Origin: an uncultured Oscillospiraceae bacterium
Lineage (GTDB): Bacteria; Bacillota; Clostridia; Oscillospirales; Oscillospiraceae
DNA length: 51,181 nucleotides
NCBI GenBank assembly: GCA_934589525.1
Contig: CAKTOB010000018.1
Span: 1-51,181, forward strand
Reading direction: 5' to 3'
Part shown: positions 16,497-23,480 of the stretch, in pieces
Layout: the number at the start of each line of letters is the position of its first letter
Position numbering within the stretch: position 1 is the first letter of the stretch
Position numbers and translations under genes: made by a program
The notes under the pieces: model-generated
Seen by the model: the letters and a program-made list of their open reading frames with translations, nothing else
Database searches by the model: none
What the model was told of the DNA's origin: nothing

Positions 16497-17195
16497 CTAT
16501 ATTGCAAATCCTCCGTCCACGTTCAGTACATGGCCGGTTATAAACTCCGCCTGGGCCAGATACTCCATGGCCCGGGCCACATCCTCCGGGGTTCCGTTCC
16601 GGCCCAGAGGGGCTTCCTCCGCCAGCTCCTCCAGGACCTCCGGGGAGACGTTGGCACACATATCCGTTAAAATCACCCCGGGGGCCACGCAGTTGACCCG
16701 GATGCCGCTGGGGCCCAGCTCCTTGGCCAGAGCCTTGGTCAGGGCGATCACCGCCCCCTTGGTGGCGGAGTAGGCCGCCTCACAGCTGGCCCCCACCCGG
16801 CCCCACATGCTGGAAACCGTGACGATGCTGCCCCGCTGGTGCTCCAGAAAGCCGGGCATAGCCGCCCTGACGCAGTTGTAAACGCCCTTGACGTTCACGT
16901 CAAAGATCCGGTCCCAAGCCTGCTCCTCCATGGATTGCAGCAGCCCGTACCAGCAGATCCCGGCGCAGCAAATGAGAATGTCCACCGGGCCGATCTCCCG
17001 GAACACCTCCTGCACCGCCGAGCCCTTGGCCACGTCGCAGCAGAAGCCCCGGGCACCGGTCTTCTCCTCCACCGCCCGGGCGGCATCATGATTTTTTTCA
17101 TAGAGGAAAAAGACCCGATGGCCCTTTTCTGCGAACAATTCCACCGCGGCCCGGCCGATGCCCCGGGAACCGCCGGTGATCACCACCGTTGCCAT
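16497..17195 (-). CDS. Short-chain dehydrogenase/reductase, FabG-like
   Basis: A 232-residue Rossmann-fold oxidoreductase with the classical SDR motifs: cofactor loop TGGSRGIG (7-14), CCAG, catalytic Ser in VTVSSMWG, the YSATKGA Tyr-x3-Lys pair, and NCVAPGVILT. The form is close to FabG (3-oxoacyl-ACP reductase). It is not inside a fatty acid synthesis cluster, so the substrate is open: it could be a sugar or a secondary alcohol, in line with rpiB next to it. The start at 17195 has GGAGA 9 bases upstream. The open frame extends 24 bases further but without a ribosome site. Confidence 0.92.
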   Translation of the reverse strand: MATVVITGGSRGIGRAAVELFAEKGHRVFFLYEKNHDAARAVEEKTGARGFCCDVAKGSAVQEVFREIGPVDILICCAGICWYGLLQSMEEQAWDRIFDVNVKGVYNCVRAAMPGFLEHQRGSIVTVSSMWGRVGASCEAAYSATKGAVIALTKALAKELGPSGIRVNCVAPGVILTDMCANVSPEVLEELAEEAPLGRNGTPEDVARAMEYLAQAEFITGHVLNVDGGFAI

Positions 17196-17224
17196 AAACA
17201 AAAATCTCCTAAAAACCACAGATA

Positions 17225-17244
17225 GGGCGGCAAGAATGCCGCCC
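17225..17244. terminator. Hairpin between the S1 protein and SDR genes
   Basis: GGGCGGCA-agaa-TGCCGCCC directly after the stop of the S1 gene (minus strand). The following sequence, TATCTGTGGTTTTT, is a weak T-run, so it may terminate partially or process the transcript. The stem is the same as that of the dispersed GGGCGGCA hairpins, without their flanks. Confidence 0.5.
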
Positions 17245-17253
17245 TTATTGTTA

Positions 17254-17709
17254 TTATCTTCTTCTGCTCTTGGTCCGGTGGTCGGAATACTGCCGGATCG
17301 AGGAGATCTTGCTGTCAGACTCGGACATAAAGGCCTTCAGCTTTTCCTCAAACAGCTGGTCCGCGGTCTTGGGGGCGGCGGGCTGCTGGGGGGCGTTCCG
17401 GGGAGCCCGATTGGGGGCACCCTCCCGCCGGGGGGCGTTGCCGCGGTATTCCCGGGGGCCGTTTTCCCGCTGGGGCTTGGGCTCCAGGCGCTTGATGGAC
17501 AGATTGATCTTGCCGTTGTCCGTACCGATGACCATCACCTTCACATCCTGCCCTTCGGTCAGGTGCTGGCGAATATCGCTGACGTAGGCGTTGGCCACCT
17601 CCGAAATATGTACCATTCCGGTCTTATTTTCCGGCAGGGCGATAAATGCGCCAAAATTGGTAATGGATTTGACTTTTCCCTCTAAAACGGCTCCGACGGT
17701 TAACTCCAT
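17254..17709 (-). CDS. S1 RNA-binding domain protein (YabR-like)
   Basis: A 151-residue protein. Residues 1-72 form one S1/OB domain: VGAVLEGKVKSITNFGAFIALPENKTGMVHISEV and VKVMVIGTDNGKINLSIKRL. Residues ~75-120 are a low-complexity linker rich in Arg, Pro, Gly and Asn (REYRGNAPRREGAPNRAPR), and the C terminus is basic (TKSRRR). In Bacillus the gene after divIC is yabR, an S1 protein of the same layout, so this is its likely counterpart. The ATG at 17709 is 13 bases from GGAGG, rather far. No better in-frame start was seen. An RNA-binding role in translation or RNA turnover is inferred from the domain alone. Confidence 0.88.
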   Translation of the reverse strand: MELTVGAVLEGKVKSITNFGAFIALPENKTGMVHISEVANAYVSDIRQHLTEGQDVKVMVIGTDNGKINLSIKRLEPKPQRENGPREYRGNAPRREGAPNRAPRNAPQQPAAPKTADQLFEEKLKAFMSESDSKISSIRQYSDHRTKSRRR

Positions 17710-17738
17710 AGATGCTATGTTTCCTCCAAAATAATTTG

Positions 17739-18056
17739 TCAATTGGTCGTGTTCGGTGTGATGAGCACCGTGTTCGGGTTCACCAGACCCAGCTCCTGCT
17801 CGGCGATCTTCCGGACGGCCTCATCGGAGGTCATATCCTCCAGCCGGTCGGAGAGCTGGCGGTTGATGCCGGACTCCTGGGCGATCTGGGCTTGCAGCTC
17901 CCGGGTCTGTGTCTGGACCCGGACCCGCACCCAGCTAAGGGCCGCCAGGGCCAGCATGGAAAACACCAGAAGGGTCAGGATCAAAATCTTCAAAAGCACG
18001 GTGCTGTTTTTGAAAACCACCCTTGTATTTCCGATTTTTACAGTGGACTCTGTCAT
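17739..18056 (-). CDS. divIC: Septum formation initiator, DivIC/FtsB family
   Basis: A 105-residue single-pass membrane protein: a short cytoplasmic N terminus, one helix at about 20-42 (TVLLKILILTLLVFSMLALAALSWV), then a coiled coil (about 47-75) and the family tail SDEAVRKIAEQELGLVNPNTVLI, where the ExxARexLgxv motif is recognisable. It is a structural part of the divisome (FtsL-DivIC-DivIB complex). GGAGG lies 8 bases before ATG 18056. Position after yabPQ and before the S1 gene matches Bacillus synteny. The yabQ reading frame runs 122 bases into it. Confidence 0.93.
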   Translation of the reverse strand: MTESTVKIGNTRVVFKNSTVLLKILILTLLVFSMLALAALSWVRVRVQTQTRELQAQIAQESGINRQLSDRLEDMTSDEAVRKIAEQELGLVNPNTVLITPNTTN

Positions 18057-18489
18057 TGGTGCTACCTCCGGGATGATGTCTGGCTTCCAAACGGTTCTTC
18101 CGTCCTATTGTACCCCATTTTCCGGCAGATGCAAACACATTTTTTGCTGTTTTGAAAAAATTTTTCCAAAATGTCAAAACTGCCCCTGAAATCACGGTCA
18201 AAATGGACCAAAAGCCATAAAACACCGGCCGGAGGGGCCTCCCCAAAGCAGCCTCTTCCCCCACGCCGCCCAGCACCGCCGCACCCAGGCAGGGAAGCCG
18301 CAGGTCTCCCCCGCAGATGCCGAAGGCCAGATGGCACAGCCCCGCCCCGGCGGCCAGCAGAAAAAGGCTGTCCCGTAAGGCGTTCCCCACCTTACCCAGG
18401 GGCCGCAAAAAGCCCCAGCAAAGGCCCAGAAGCACCCCCAGCAGCCAGCCCCAGCACAGCTCTCCCAGGGCTTCCCTTGGGGCGATCAA
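17935..18489 (-). CDS. yabQ: Spore cortex biosynthesis protein YabQ-like
   Basis: A 184-codon frame. The first ~120 residues contain about four hydrophobic segments (LCWGWLLGVLLGLCWGFLRPLGK, SLFLLAAGAGLCHLAF, FYGFWSILTVISGAVLTFWKNFFKT), as in YabQ. The identification rests on this topology and on strict gene order yabP-yabQ-divIC-S1. YabQ is needed for cortex formation and is a membrane protein of the forespore envelope. Translation begins at TTG 18489, overlapping the yabP stop (TTGA), with GGGGAGG 8 bases upstream. The tail after about residue 140 is basic and continues 122 bases inside divIC in another frame, which is unusual. A frameshift near 18100 would instead end the protein at 18062. 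Confidence 0.75.
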   Translation of the reverse strand: MIAPREALGELCWGWLLGVLLGLCWGFLRPLGKVGNALRDSLFLLAAGAGLCHLAFGICGGDLRLPCLGAAVLGGVGEEAALGRPLRPVFYGFWSILTVISGAVLTFWKNFFKTAKNVFASAGKWGTIGRKNRLEARHHPGGSTNDRVHCKNRKYKGGFQKQHRAFEDFDPDPSGVFHAGPGGP

Positions 18490-18743
18490 CCGAAGATCCT
18501 CCCCAAAAAGCCTCCCGTCCGCCCCTCCTCATAGCTCAGGGCGCTGATGCTTCCCTCCACCGCCACATGGCCTCCTTCCACGCTGAGCTCTTTCAGCTTC
18601 AGTTCCTCTCCCAGCACCGTCAGCATCCCCAGCTGGGTCTGCAATACCACCTGGGTCTCCTCAAACCGTGCCACCTCCGTGACCCCCGTGACCTGGAGGG
18701 TTTTTCGCTCTGTCAGCCGCAGCGTATGGGCTTCCTGAATCAT
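18486..18743 (-). CDS. yabP: Sporulation protein YabP-like
   Basis: An 85-residue soluble protein of the YabP/YqfC family. It shows the alternating beta pattern HTLRLTERKTLQVTGVTEVARFEETQVVLQTQLGMLTVLGEELKLKELSVEGGHVAVEGSISALSYEE, where GxxxxxxF, TxxGxLxIxGxxLxI and ExGxxxIxGxI positions agree with the family. It is required for spore cortex assembly in Bacillus, acting with YabQ. No perfect ribosome site is seen; AAGGCGGGG lies 9 bases upstream of ATG 18743. It is the first gene of a minus-strand unit whose upstream region carries a possible sigma-E promoter. Confidence 0.85.
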   Translation of the reverse strand: MIQEAHTLRLTERKTLQVTGVTEVARFEETQVVLQTQLGMLTVLGEELKLKELSVEGGHVAVEGSISALSYEEGRTGGFLGRIFG

Positions 18744-18782
18744 TGCGCCATGCCCCGCCTTCCCTTTGGATTCATAGGATTC

Positions 18783-18815
18783 TATGAAGTTTTTCCCGGG
18801 ACTATGCCCGGGAAA
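18783..18815 (-). promoter_or_regulatory. Hairpin and possible sigma-E-type promoter before yabP
   Basis: On the minus strand GGCATAGT is followed after 14 bases by CATAGAAT, which resembles the mother-cell sigma-E pattern (kmATATT, 13-15 bases, CATACAnT) with mismatches. The -35 part lies in the loop of a strong inverted repeat TTTCCCGGG / CCCGGGAAA (18792-18814). The call is tentative. Confidence 0.35.
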
Positions 18816-18818
18816 TCG

Positions 18819-18847
18819 TTGACACCGGCCTTGAAAAGGGGTATCAT
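18819..18847 (+). promoter_or_regulatory. Promoter of the DUF308-like gene
   Basis: TTGACA (18819-18824), 17 bases, TATCAT (18842-18847). A perfect -35 with a near-consensus -10, 30 bases before the start codon. Confidence 0.75.
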
Positions 18848-18877
18848 ATTTTAAAAGATTGGAAAGGCGTGATCTCT

Positions 18878-19414
18878 ATGAAAAAATCCGATGCCGCAAC
18901 CCTGGGAAAGCTGCTGCTGACCCCGGTGCTGATGATCATTCTGGGCATTGCCCTGATCCTCCGGCCGGACTCCGCTTCGGCTTTGGTGGGAAAAATTCTG
19001 GGGTGGGTCCTCCTTTTGGTAGGGATCGCCGTGGCCGCGGAATCCCTGATCGCCAAAGACGTTACCACCGGCCGGGTGCTCTTCTGCGTCGTGGCTCTGG
19101 CCCTGGGCCTGTGGCTCATTCGCAACCCCTTGCGTCTGGCGGCGGCCCTGGGGCGCATTGCGGGACTGCTGATCCTCATTCGCTCCGTTCAGGATATTAT
19201 CAACGCCACCCGCTGGAAATGCGGCATGAAATACGCCCTGCTCTCCGGCATCATCGGGGCCCTGCTGATCCTGCTGCCCATGACCAGCTCCCGGGCCATC
19301 TGGGTGATCCTGGGGATCCTCGTCACCCTGGTGGGCATTCTCACCGCCGTGGACCGGGTGAAGTTCGGCCGGGGTCTGCCCTCCGGGGACGACAACATTA
19401 TTGACGCCCAATGA
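18878..19414 (+). CDS. DUF308 / HdeD-like membrane protein
   Basis: A 178-residue protein with six hydrophobic segments arranged in pairs, such as LMIILGIALILRP, ILGWVLLLVGIAVAAE, VLFCVVALALGLWLI and GIIGALLILLPMTSS. The repeated pattern GxxLxxxP followed by LxxxxGxxxxxxG is typical of the DUF308 (HdeD-related) family, which has no firm function outside acid resistance in enterobacteria. ATG 18878 has GGAAAGGCG 8 bases upstream. A GTG at 18869 is possible but would swallow the ribosome site. Its stop overlaps the next gene by 4 bases (ATGA). Confidence 0.8.
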   Translation: MKKSDAATLGKLLLTPVLMIILGIALILRPDSASALVGKILGWVLLLVGIAVAAESLIAKDVTTGRVLFCVVALALGLWLIRNPLRLAAALGRIAGLLILIRSVQDIINATRWKCGMKYALLSGIIGALLILLPMTSSRAIWVILGILVTLVGILTAVDRVKFGRGLPSGDDNIIDAQ

Positions 19415-19893
19415 GATACGCTTGCTGCCGTTTGGAGGGCCGCAGCGGCCATGAGGCGGGCCGGGCCCTTTTGCGGCAGCTGTATTTGGAGGAGACGGGA
19501 CAGCCCCTGCCCCCCCTGCACTATACGGCCACCGGCAGACCCTACCTGCCCGGAAGCCCCTATCGGTTCTCCATCACCCACTCCCGCCGCCACGCCTTCT
19601 GCGTCCTGGGGACCCACCCTGTGGGCATCGACGCCGAGGAACTGGACCGCCCAGTACACCTGCGCCTGGCCAAGCGCATCCTCTCCCCGGATGAATATCT
19701 CCAATTCACCGCCGCCCCAGACCCCGCCCGGGCGCTGCTGACCTTCTGGGTCCTAAAAGAAGCCCAGGCAAAACGCACCGGCCTGGGGCTCCAAGGCTTC
19801 CCCAACCACACCCACTTTGACCTCAATGACCCCAGAGTGTGGGAGTGGGACGGGTGTTTGGTGGCGATGGTGGTAGGAGCAGTTGACAGTTAA
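19411..19893 (+). CDS. 4'-phosphopantetheinyl transferase, short Sfp-like type
   Basis: A 160-residue enzyme that would load phosphopantetheine from CoA onto a carrier protein. Sfp-type motifs are visible: FSITHSRRHAFCVLG (53-67), the metal-binding GIDAEE at 72-77 and WVLKEA at 113-118, followed by KRTGLGL. At 160 residues it is much shorter than Sfp (about 225), so the N-terminal half is reduced. It is coupled to the DUF308-like gene by an ATGA overlap. No NRPS, PKS or acyl carrier gene is in the window, so its carrier protein is unknown. Its stop codon (TAA, 19891-19893) is provided by the start of a repeat, TTGACAGTTAACAGTTG. Confidence 0.85.
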   Translation: MRYACCRLEGRSGHEAGRALLRQLYLEETGQPLPPLHYTATGRPYLPGSPYRFSITHSRRHAFCVLGTHPVGIDAEELDRPVHLRLAKRILSPDEYLQFTAAPDPARALLTFWVLKEAQAKRTGLGLQGFPNHTHFDLNDPRVWEWDGCLVAMVVGAVDS

Positions 19894-20690
19894 CAGTTGA
19901 CAGTTTTCTTAAATTGACAATTGACAATGGACAATTGACAATTCTGCGATTTGCGGTGTGGCCCCGTTTATCTCTACGGGTCAAAAAACGGACGTTTTAG
20001 ATCACGGTGGTTGAGAAAAGGACGTGTCAGCGAAACCGTAGGGAACGGCCTGTGTGCCGTTCCGGGGACGTCCCGAATATAACCTGTGGGGTTGAATGGA
20101 ACCACGCAAGACCTTCCCCTTCGGGGAAGGGGGACCGCCATAGGCGGTGGATGAGGCGCGGTACCACGTTCCGCATTGTAGGAACAATGGGCGCAGAGGT
20201 ATTACGCCAGTAGGGGCGGCTACTAGCCGCCCGCCACGTTGCAGATATAACCTGTGTAGTTGAATGGTACCACGCAATACACGGCACACCCAATGTAGCG
20301 GCGATGATTCATCGCCACATGCAACGTAACGAATAGAACCCGTGTAGACAAACAAAACCACCTACCGACATGTCATTCCGAGGGAGCGAAGCGAGTCGAG
20401 GAATCTTCCCGAGTTGCTGGTTTTATCTTGCGTTGGCCCTTTGTCCAACGTGGTGGATTCCTCCACTCCGCTTCGCTCCGGTCGGAATGACATATTGGGG
20501 GACGTTTTCTGGTATTATCGGAAACAGTTCCGTCCTTTCGGGCGCGGGCGGCTAGATTGCCGCCCCTACATGCGCATCACCTTAGCGCCCATTGTTTCCA
20601 CTTCCTCCGAGGGAAGCTCTTGTGCCGTGGTTTTAGGTGATCTGTTTACCGGAGCGGATTCACGAATAGCATAAAAATAGAAAAAGGAGA
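19883..20690. repeat. Large repeat island before the C69 dipeptidase gene
   Basis: About 800 bases without a credible gene. Parts in order: TTGACAG and TTGACAA heptamers (19883-19941), hairpin GGAACGGC-ctgtgt-GCCGTTCC (20043-20064), linker ACCTGTGGGGTTGAATGG, an inverted repeat of CTTCCCC and CACCGCC type (20111-20155), hairpin GGGCGGCTA-c-TAGCCGCCC (20214-20232), linker, hairpin GGCGATG-att-CATCGCC (20301-20317), the 124-bp ATGTCATTCC element (20370-20493), and a degenerate GGGCGGCT hairpin (20545-20575). The end near GGGAAGCTCTTGTGCCGTGG resembles 31776-31800. Small reading frames inside it have no ribosome sites and follow the repeat units. Confidence 0.8.
20370..20493. mobile_element. ATGTCATTCC inverted-repeat element, copy 1
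   Basis: A 124-bp element with ends ATGTCATTCCGA and TCGGAATGACAT. Inside the ends, GAGTCGAGGAATC and GGATTCCTCCACTC pair further. Related copies lie at 31537-31662, 41462-41587 and 44262-44375, and half a copy lies near 12790-12825. It encodes nothing, so it is a MITE-like or folded repetitive unit. Confidence 0.75.
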
Positions 20691-20698
20691 ATGACCAT

Positions 20699-22159
20699 AT
20701 GCCTTGTACAACGATTTTGGTGGGCAGAAACGCCAGTCATGACGGTTCTACCATTATTGCCCGCAATGATGACGGCGCTTTTGAATCGAAGCGTGTGTTG
20801 GCCCATGGGCCCCGGGAGGAGGCGGGGAGCTACAAGTCTGTCCGCTCCCATCTGACCGTTCCCCTGCCCGGGAATGCCCTGGGGTATACGGACTGCCCCA
20901 ATGTGACGAAGACCAACGGGCTCTGGCCCGCCTGCGGCATCAACCGGGCCAACGTGGCTATGACCGCCACGGAGACCATTACCTCCAACGCCCGGGTGCT
21001 GGGGGCAGACCCTTATGTGGAATACAGGCCCAAAAAAGGCCGGGGCACGAAGGAAATTCCTGGGGGCATTGGGGAAGAGGACCTGGTGACCCTGGTGCTG
21101 CCTTACATCCGCACCGCCCGGGAGGGGGTGCTGCGCACCGGGGCGCTGCTGGAGCAATACGGTACCGATGAAGCCAACGGCATGGCCTTTGCCGACGGCC
21201 AGGAGATTTGGTGGCTGGAAACCATCGGCGGCCACCACTGGATCGCCCGGCGGGTGCCCGATGACCGGGTGGTCATCATGCCCAACCAGTTCGGCCTGGA
21301 CAATTTTGACTTTGCCGACGCTTACGGCGAACAAAAAGAACATCTGTGTTCCAAGGATTTAAAGGCCTTTGTGGAGCGGCACCATCTGGCCCTGGATTTG
21401 GGGGACAGCTTCAACCCCCGGCTGGCCTTTGGCTCCCAGCGGGACGCGGACCACATTTACAATACCCCCCGGGCCTGGTTCATGGCCCGCTACTTCCTGC
21501 CCCGGACCTACCGCTGGGACGGGGCGGGGGCGGACTTCACCCCGGAGAGCAACGACATTCCCTGGTCCTTCCGGCCGGAGCGGAAGGTGACGGTGGAAGA
21601 TGTGCGGTATGTGCTGGGCTCTTACTACCAGGGTACCCCCTACGACCCCTATGACAAAAATTCCCCCGCCAAGGGCAAATACCGGACCATCGCCGTGCCC
21701 AACAGCGACGTTTGCGGCATCCAGCAGATCCGGGGCTACCTGCCCCAGGCCATTCAGGGCGTTCAGTGGCTGTCCATGGGCGGCAGCGGCTTTACCGCCT
21801 GTTTCCCGGTGTACACCGGTGTCTCGGGCTTTCCCAAGTACATAAGCGGCACCACGGAAACCGTATCCACAGACCACATGTACTGGCACAGCCGCCTGAT
21901 CGCTGCCCTGACCGATGCCCATGTGGGCTCGGCCCTCCTGTACAACGAACGCTACCGCAGCACCGTGATGAACCGGGGGCAGCAGTATCTGGAAGAATAC
22001 GACCAAAAAGTATTGGAGGGCGCTTCCCCGGAGATCCTTCTGGAAGCCAACGACAAAATCCTTGCCATGGTCCAGGAAGCCTCTGACAAGGCCCTGGCCC
22101 AGATCCTCAAAAACGCCTCGGAGCATATGAAGATCCGCTACCACCGGGGAGACAACTAA
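20699..22159 (+). CDS. C69 family dipeptidase (PepD/U34 type)
   Basis: A 486-residue Ntn-hydrolase peptidase. The N terminus MPCTTILVGRNASHDGSTIIARNDD matches the family, with Cys3 as the expected nucleophile after removal of the leading residues. Further family stretches are TNGLWPACGINRANVAMTATET, EWWLETIGGHHW-like EIWWLETIGGHHWIARRVPDD, and WSFRPERKVTVEDV. Members cleave a range of dipeptides. Length fits. AAAAAGGAG lies 8 bases before ATG 20699. It stands alone, with a terminator behind and a repeat island in front. No clear promoter was found in the 50 bases before it. Confidence 0.93.
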   Translation: MPCTTILVGRNASHDGSTIIARNDDGAFESKRVLAHGPREEAGSYKSVRSHLTVPLPGNALGYTDCPNVTKTNGLWPACGINRANVAMTATETITSNARVLGADPYVEYRPKKGRGTKEIPGGIGEEDLVTLVLPYIRTAREGVLRTGALLEQYGTDEANGMAFADGQEIWWLETIGGHHWIARRVPDDRVVIMPNQFGLDNFDFADAYGEQKEHLCSKDLKAFVERHHLALDLGDSFNPRLAFGSQRDADHIYNTPRAWFMARYFLPRTYRWDGAGADFTPESNDIPWSFRPERKVTVEDVRYVLGSYYQGTPYDPYDKNSPAKGKYRTIAVPNSDVCGIQQIRGYLPQAIQGVQWLSMGGSGFTACFPVYTGVSGFPKYISGTTETVSTDHMYWHSRLIAALTDAHVGSALLYNERYRSTVMNRGQQYLEEYDQKVLEGASPEILLEANDKILAMVQEASDKALAQILKNASEHMKIRYHRGDN

Positions 22160-22163
22160 ACGC

Positions 22164-22199
22164 ACCGGGAACCGCCGAAAACAGCGGTTCCCGGTTTTT
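22164..22199 (+). terminator. Terminator of the C69 dipeptidase gene
   Basis: ACCGGGAACCGC (22164-22175) pairs with GCGGTTCCCGGT (22184-22195) and is followed by a T-run. Confidence 0.92.
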
Positions 22200-22252
22200 A
22201 GTTGACAGTTATTTTTAAATTGACAATTGACAATGGACAATTGACAATTATT
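22200..22252. repeat. TTGACAA heptamer array after the dipeptidase terminator
   Basis: TTGACAG at 22202, then TTGACAA, TTGACAA, TGGACAA, TTGACAA (22220-22247), ending in TTATTGG as at 31345 and 36249. The rest of the gap up to the AraC promoter (22253-22358) shows no repeat part and no gene. Confidence 0.8.
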
Positions 22253-22358
22253 GGCGGTTCGTCCATGGGGATACCGTTTGGCCGATATGATCTCAAATCC
22301 CATACGGGGCAGAGGGTGGGCTTGTGTGGCAGGCACTTTTATTATCGGAACGTCCAAA

Positions 22359-22387
22359 TTGAAATTGGGAAAATGCTGTGTTATAGT
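22359..22387 (+). promoter_or_regulatory. Promoter of the AraC gene
   Basis: TTGAAA (22359-22364), 17 bases, TATAGT (22382-22387), 32 bases before the chosen start codon. Confidence 0.65.
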
Positions 22388-22419
22388 AAATGAAACGACA
22401 GGAAAAGGAGGCAGGGCGT

Positions 22420-23352
22420 ATGCAATCCATAAAGCTTCTGGAAGAGATCAACATCCGGGATGAAAGCAAGGAGGAGCTGCTGCCGGGAATGGCGTTGGAT
22501 TTTCCCTATCTTGCCACCCGGGCAGACCTGAACCGGTATATGGCCCTGGGCGCTCCTTGGCACTGGCACAAAGCGGTGGAACTGTTTTATGTGGAAAGCG
22601 GCTGCGTGGAATATACCACGCCTCACGGAAAACGGGCCTTTCCCGCCGGTTCCGGAGGGTTCGTCAATGCCAACGTCCTGCATATGACCTGTGTGACCGA
22701 TGGGAACCTTCCCAATGTGCAATTGCTGCACTTGTTCGACCCGGTGTTTCTGGCAGGGGGCCACGGCAGCCGCATCGAAGAAAAATACATTCTGCCTCTG
22801 ACCTCCGCGCCTGATCTGGAAATGCTGGCTTTTTCCGCTGAGGACCCCGGTCAGAAGGAAATTCTGGAAGACATTCTCCAAGCCTTTCAGCTTTCCCCGG
22901 AGGAATGGGGCTATGAGTGGAGGCTGCGAGAAGCCCTGATGTCCATTTGGCAGAAGATATTGGAACAGGCAGGGCCCCTTTTGGGAGAAGGACCGCGGGC
23001 GGAAGGCGAAGACCGGCTGGTGAAAGCACTGATGGTCTATATCCATGAACACTACCAGAATCCGATTTCTATTGACCAATTGGCGGCCTACGGGCATATC
23101 AGCAAGCGGAGCTGTTTTCGGCTGTTTCAAACCAATCTGCGTATGACACCCGTGGAATACACACGGGAGTACCGGCTGCAAAAAGCCTGCGAACTTCTGG
23201 CGGATACCGATACCCCTATTACCCAGATCGCCTATGGCTGCGGCTTTGGCTCCGGCAGCTACTTTGGGAAGATTTTCAGGCTTCGCTTTCGGTGTACGCC
23301 CTGGGAATACCGCAGAGATTGGCACGAACGTTATAAAAATCAGCGTAAATGA
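22420..23352 (+). CDS. AraC family transcriptional regulator
   Basis: A 310-residue regulator. The N-terminal half is a cupin-like sensing domain, with the typical HWHKAVELFYVESG and PAGSGGFVNANVLH stretches. The C-terminal ~100 residues hold two helix-turn-helix units: ISIDQLAAYGHISKRSCFRLFQTNLRMTPVEYTREYRLQKACELLADTDTPITQIAYGCGFGSGSYFGKIFRLRFRCTPWEYRRD. ATG 22420 is chosen because AGGAGG lies 9 bases upstream. The frame is open from 22390. It precedes and probably controls the HD-MFS-HAD genes, whose promoter has a good -10 but a poor -35, as expected for an activator target. Confidence 0.93.
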   Translation: MQSIKLLEEINIRDESKEELLPGMALDFPYLATRADLNRYMALGAPWHWHKAVELFYVESGCVEYTTPHGKRAFPAGSGGFVNANVLHMTCVTDGNLPNVQLLHLFDPVFLAGGHGSRIEEKYILPLTSAPDLEMLAFSAEDPGQKEILEDILQAFQLSPEEWGYEWRLREALMSIWQKILEQAGPLLGEGPRAEGEDRLVKALMVYIHEHYQNPISIDQLAAYGHISKRSCFRLFQTNLRMTPVEYTREYRLQKACELLADTDTPITQIAYGCGFGSGSYFGKIFRLRFRCTPWEYRRDWHERYKNQRK

Positions 23353-23377
23353 GATAGTATTTCTGCCCATGCTGCAT

Positions 23378-23458
23378 TATACTGTCAGTAAGGAGCAGGA
23401 AAGGCCCACTTTCCAATTCCAGTCCAATATGTTCGGCGGGCCGGTTTCCCGGCCCGCC
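23378..23458 (+). promoter_or_regulatory. Possible activator-dependent promoter and leader hairpin of the HD-MFS-HAD operon
   Basis: A TATACT -10 box (23378-23383) has no matching -35 at 16-18 bases. A strong 10-bp hairpin GGCGGGCCGG-tttc-CCGGCCCGCC (23435-23458) lies in the leader, without a T-run, 22 bases before the first start codon. The lack of a -35 would suit AraC activation. This is inference. Confidence 0.4.
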
Positions 23459-23480
23459 CTCCGGAAAGCGAGGAATCTGT

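Noticed and set aside
18062..18337. 91-codon frame on the minus strand as an alternative gene
   Set aside because: It has no ribosome site and overlaps yabQ. It is kept only as the possible true end of YabQ if a frameshift exists.
20007..20674. Several small reading frames in the repeat island
   Set aside because: They follow repeat units, recur in fragments in other islands (for example near 41205-41799 and 44075-44547), and lack ribosome sites.
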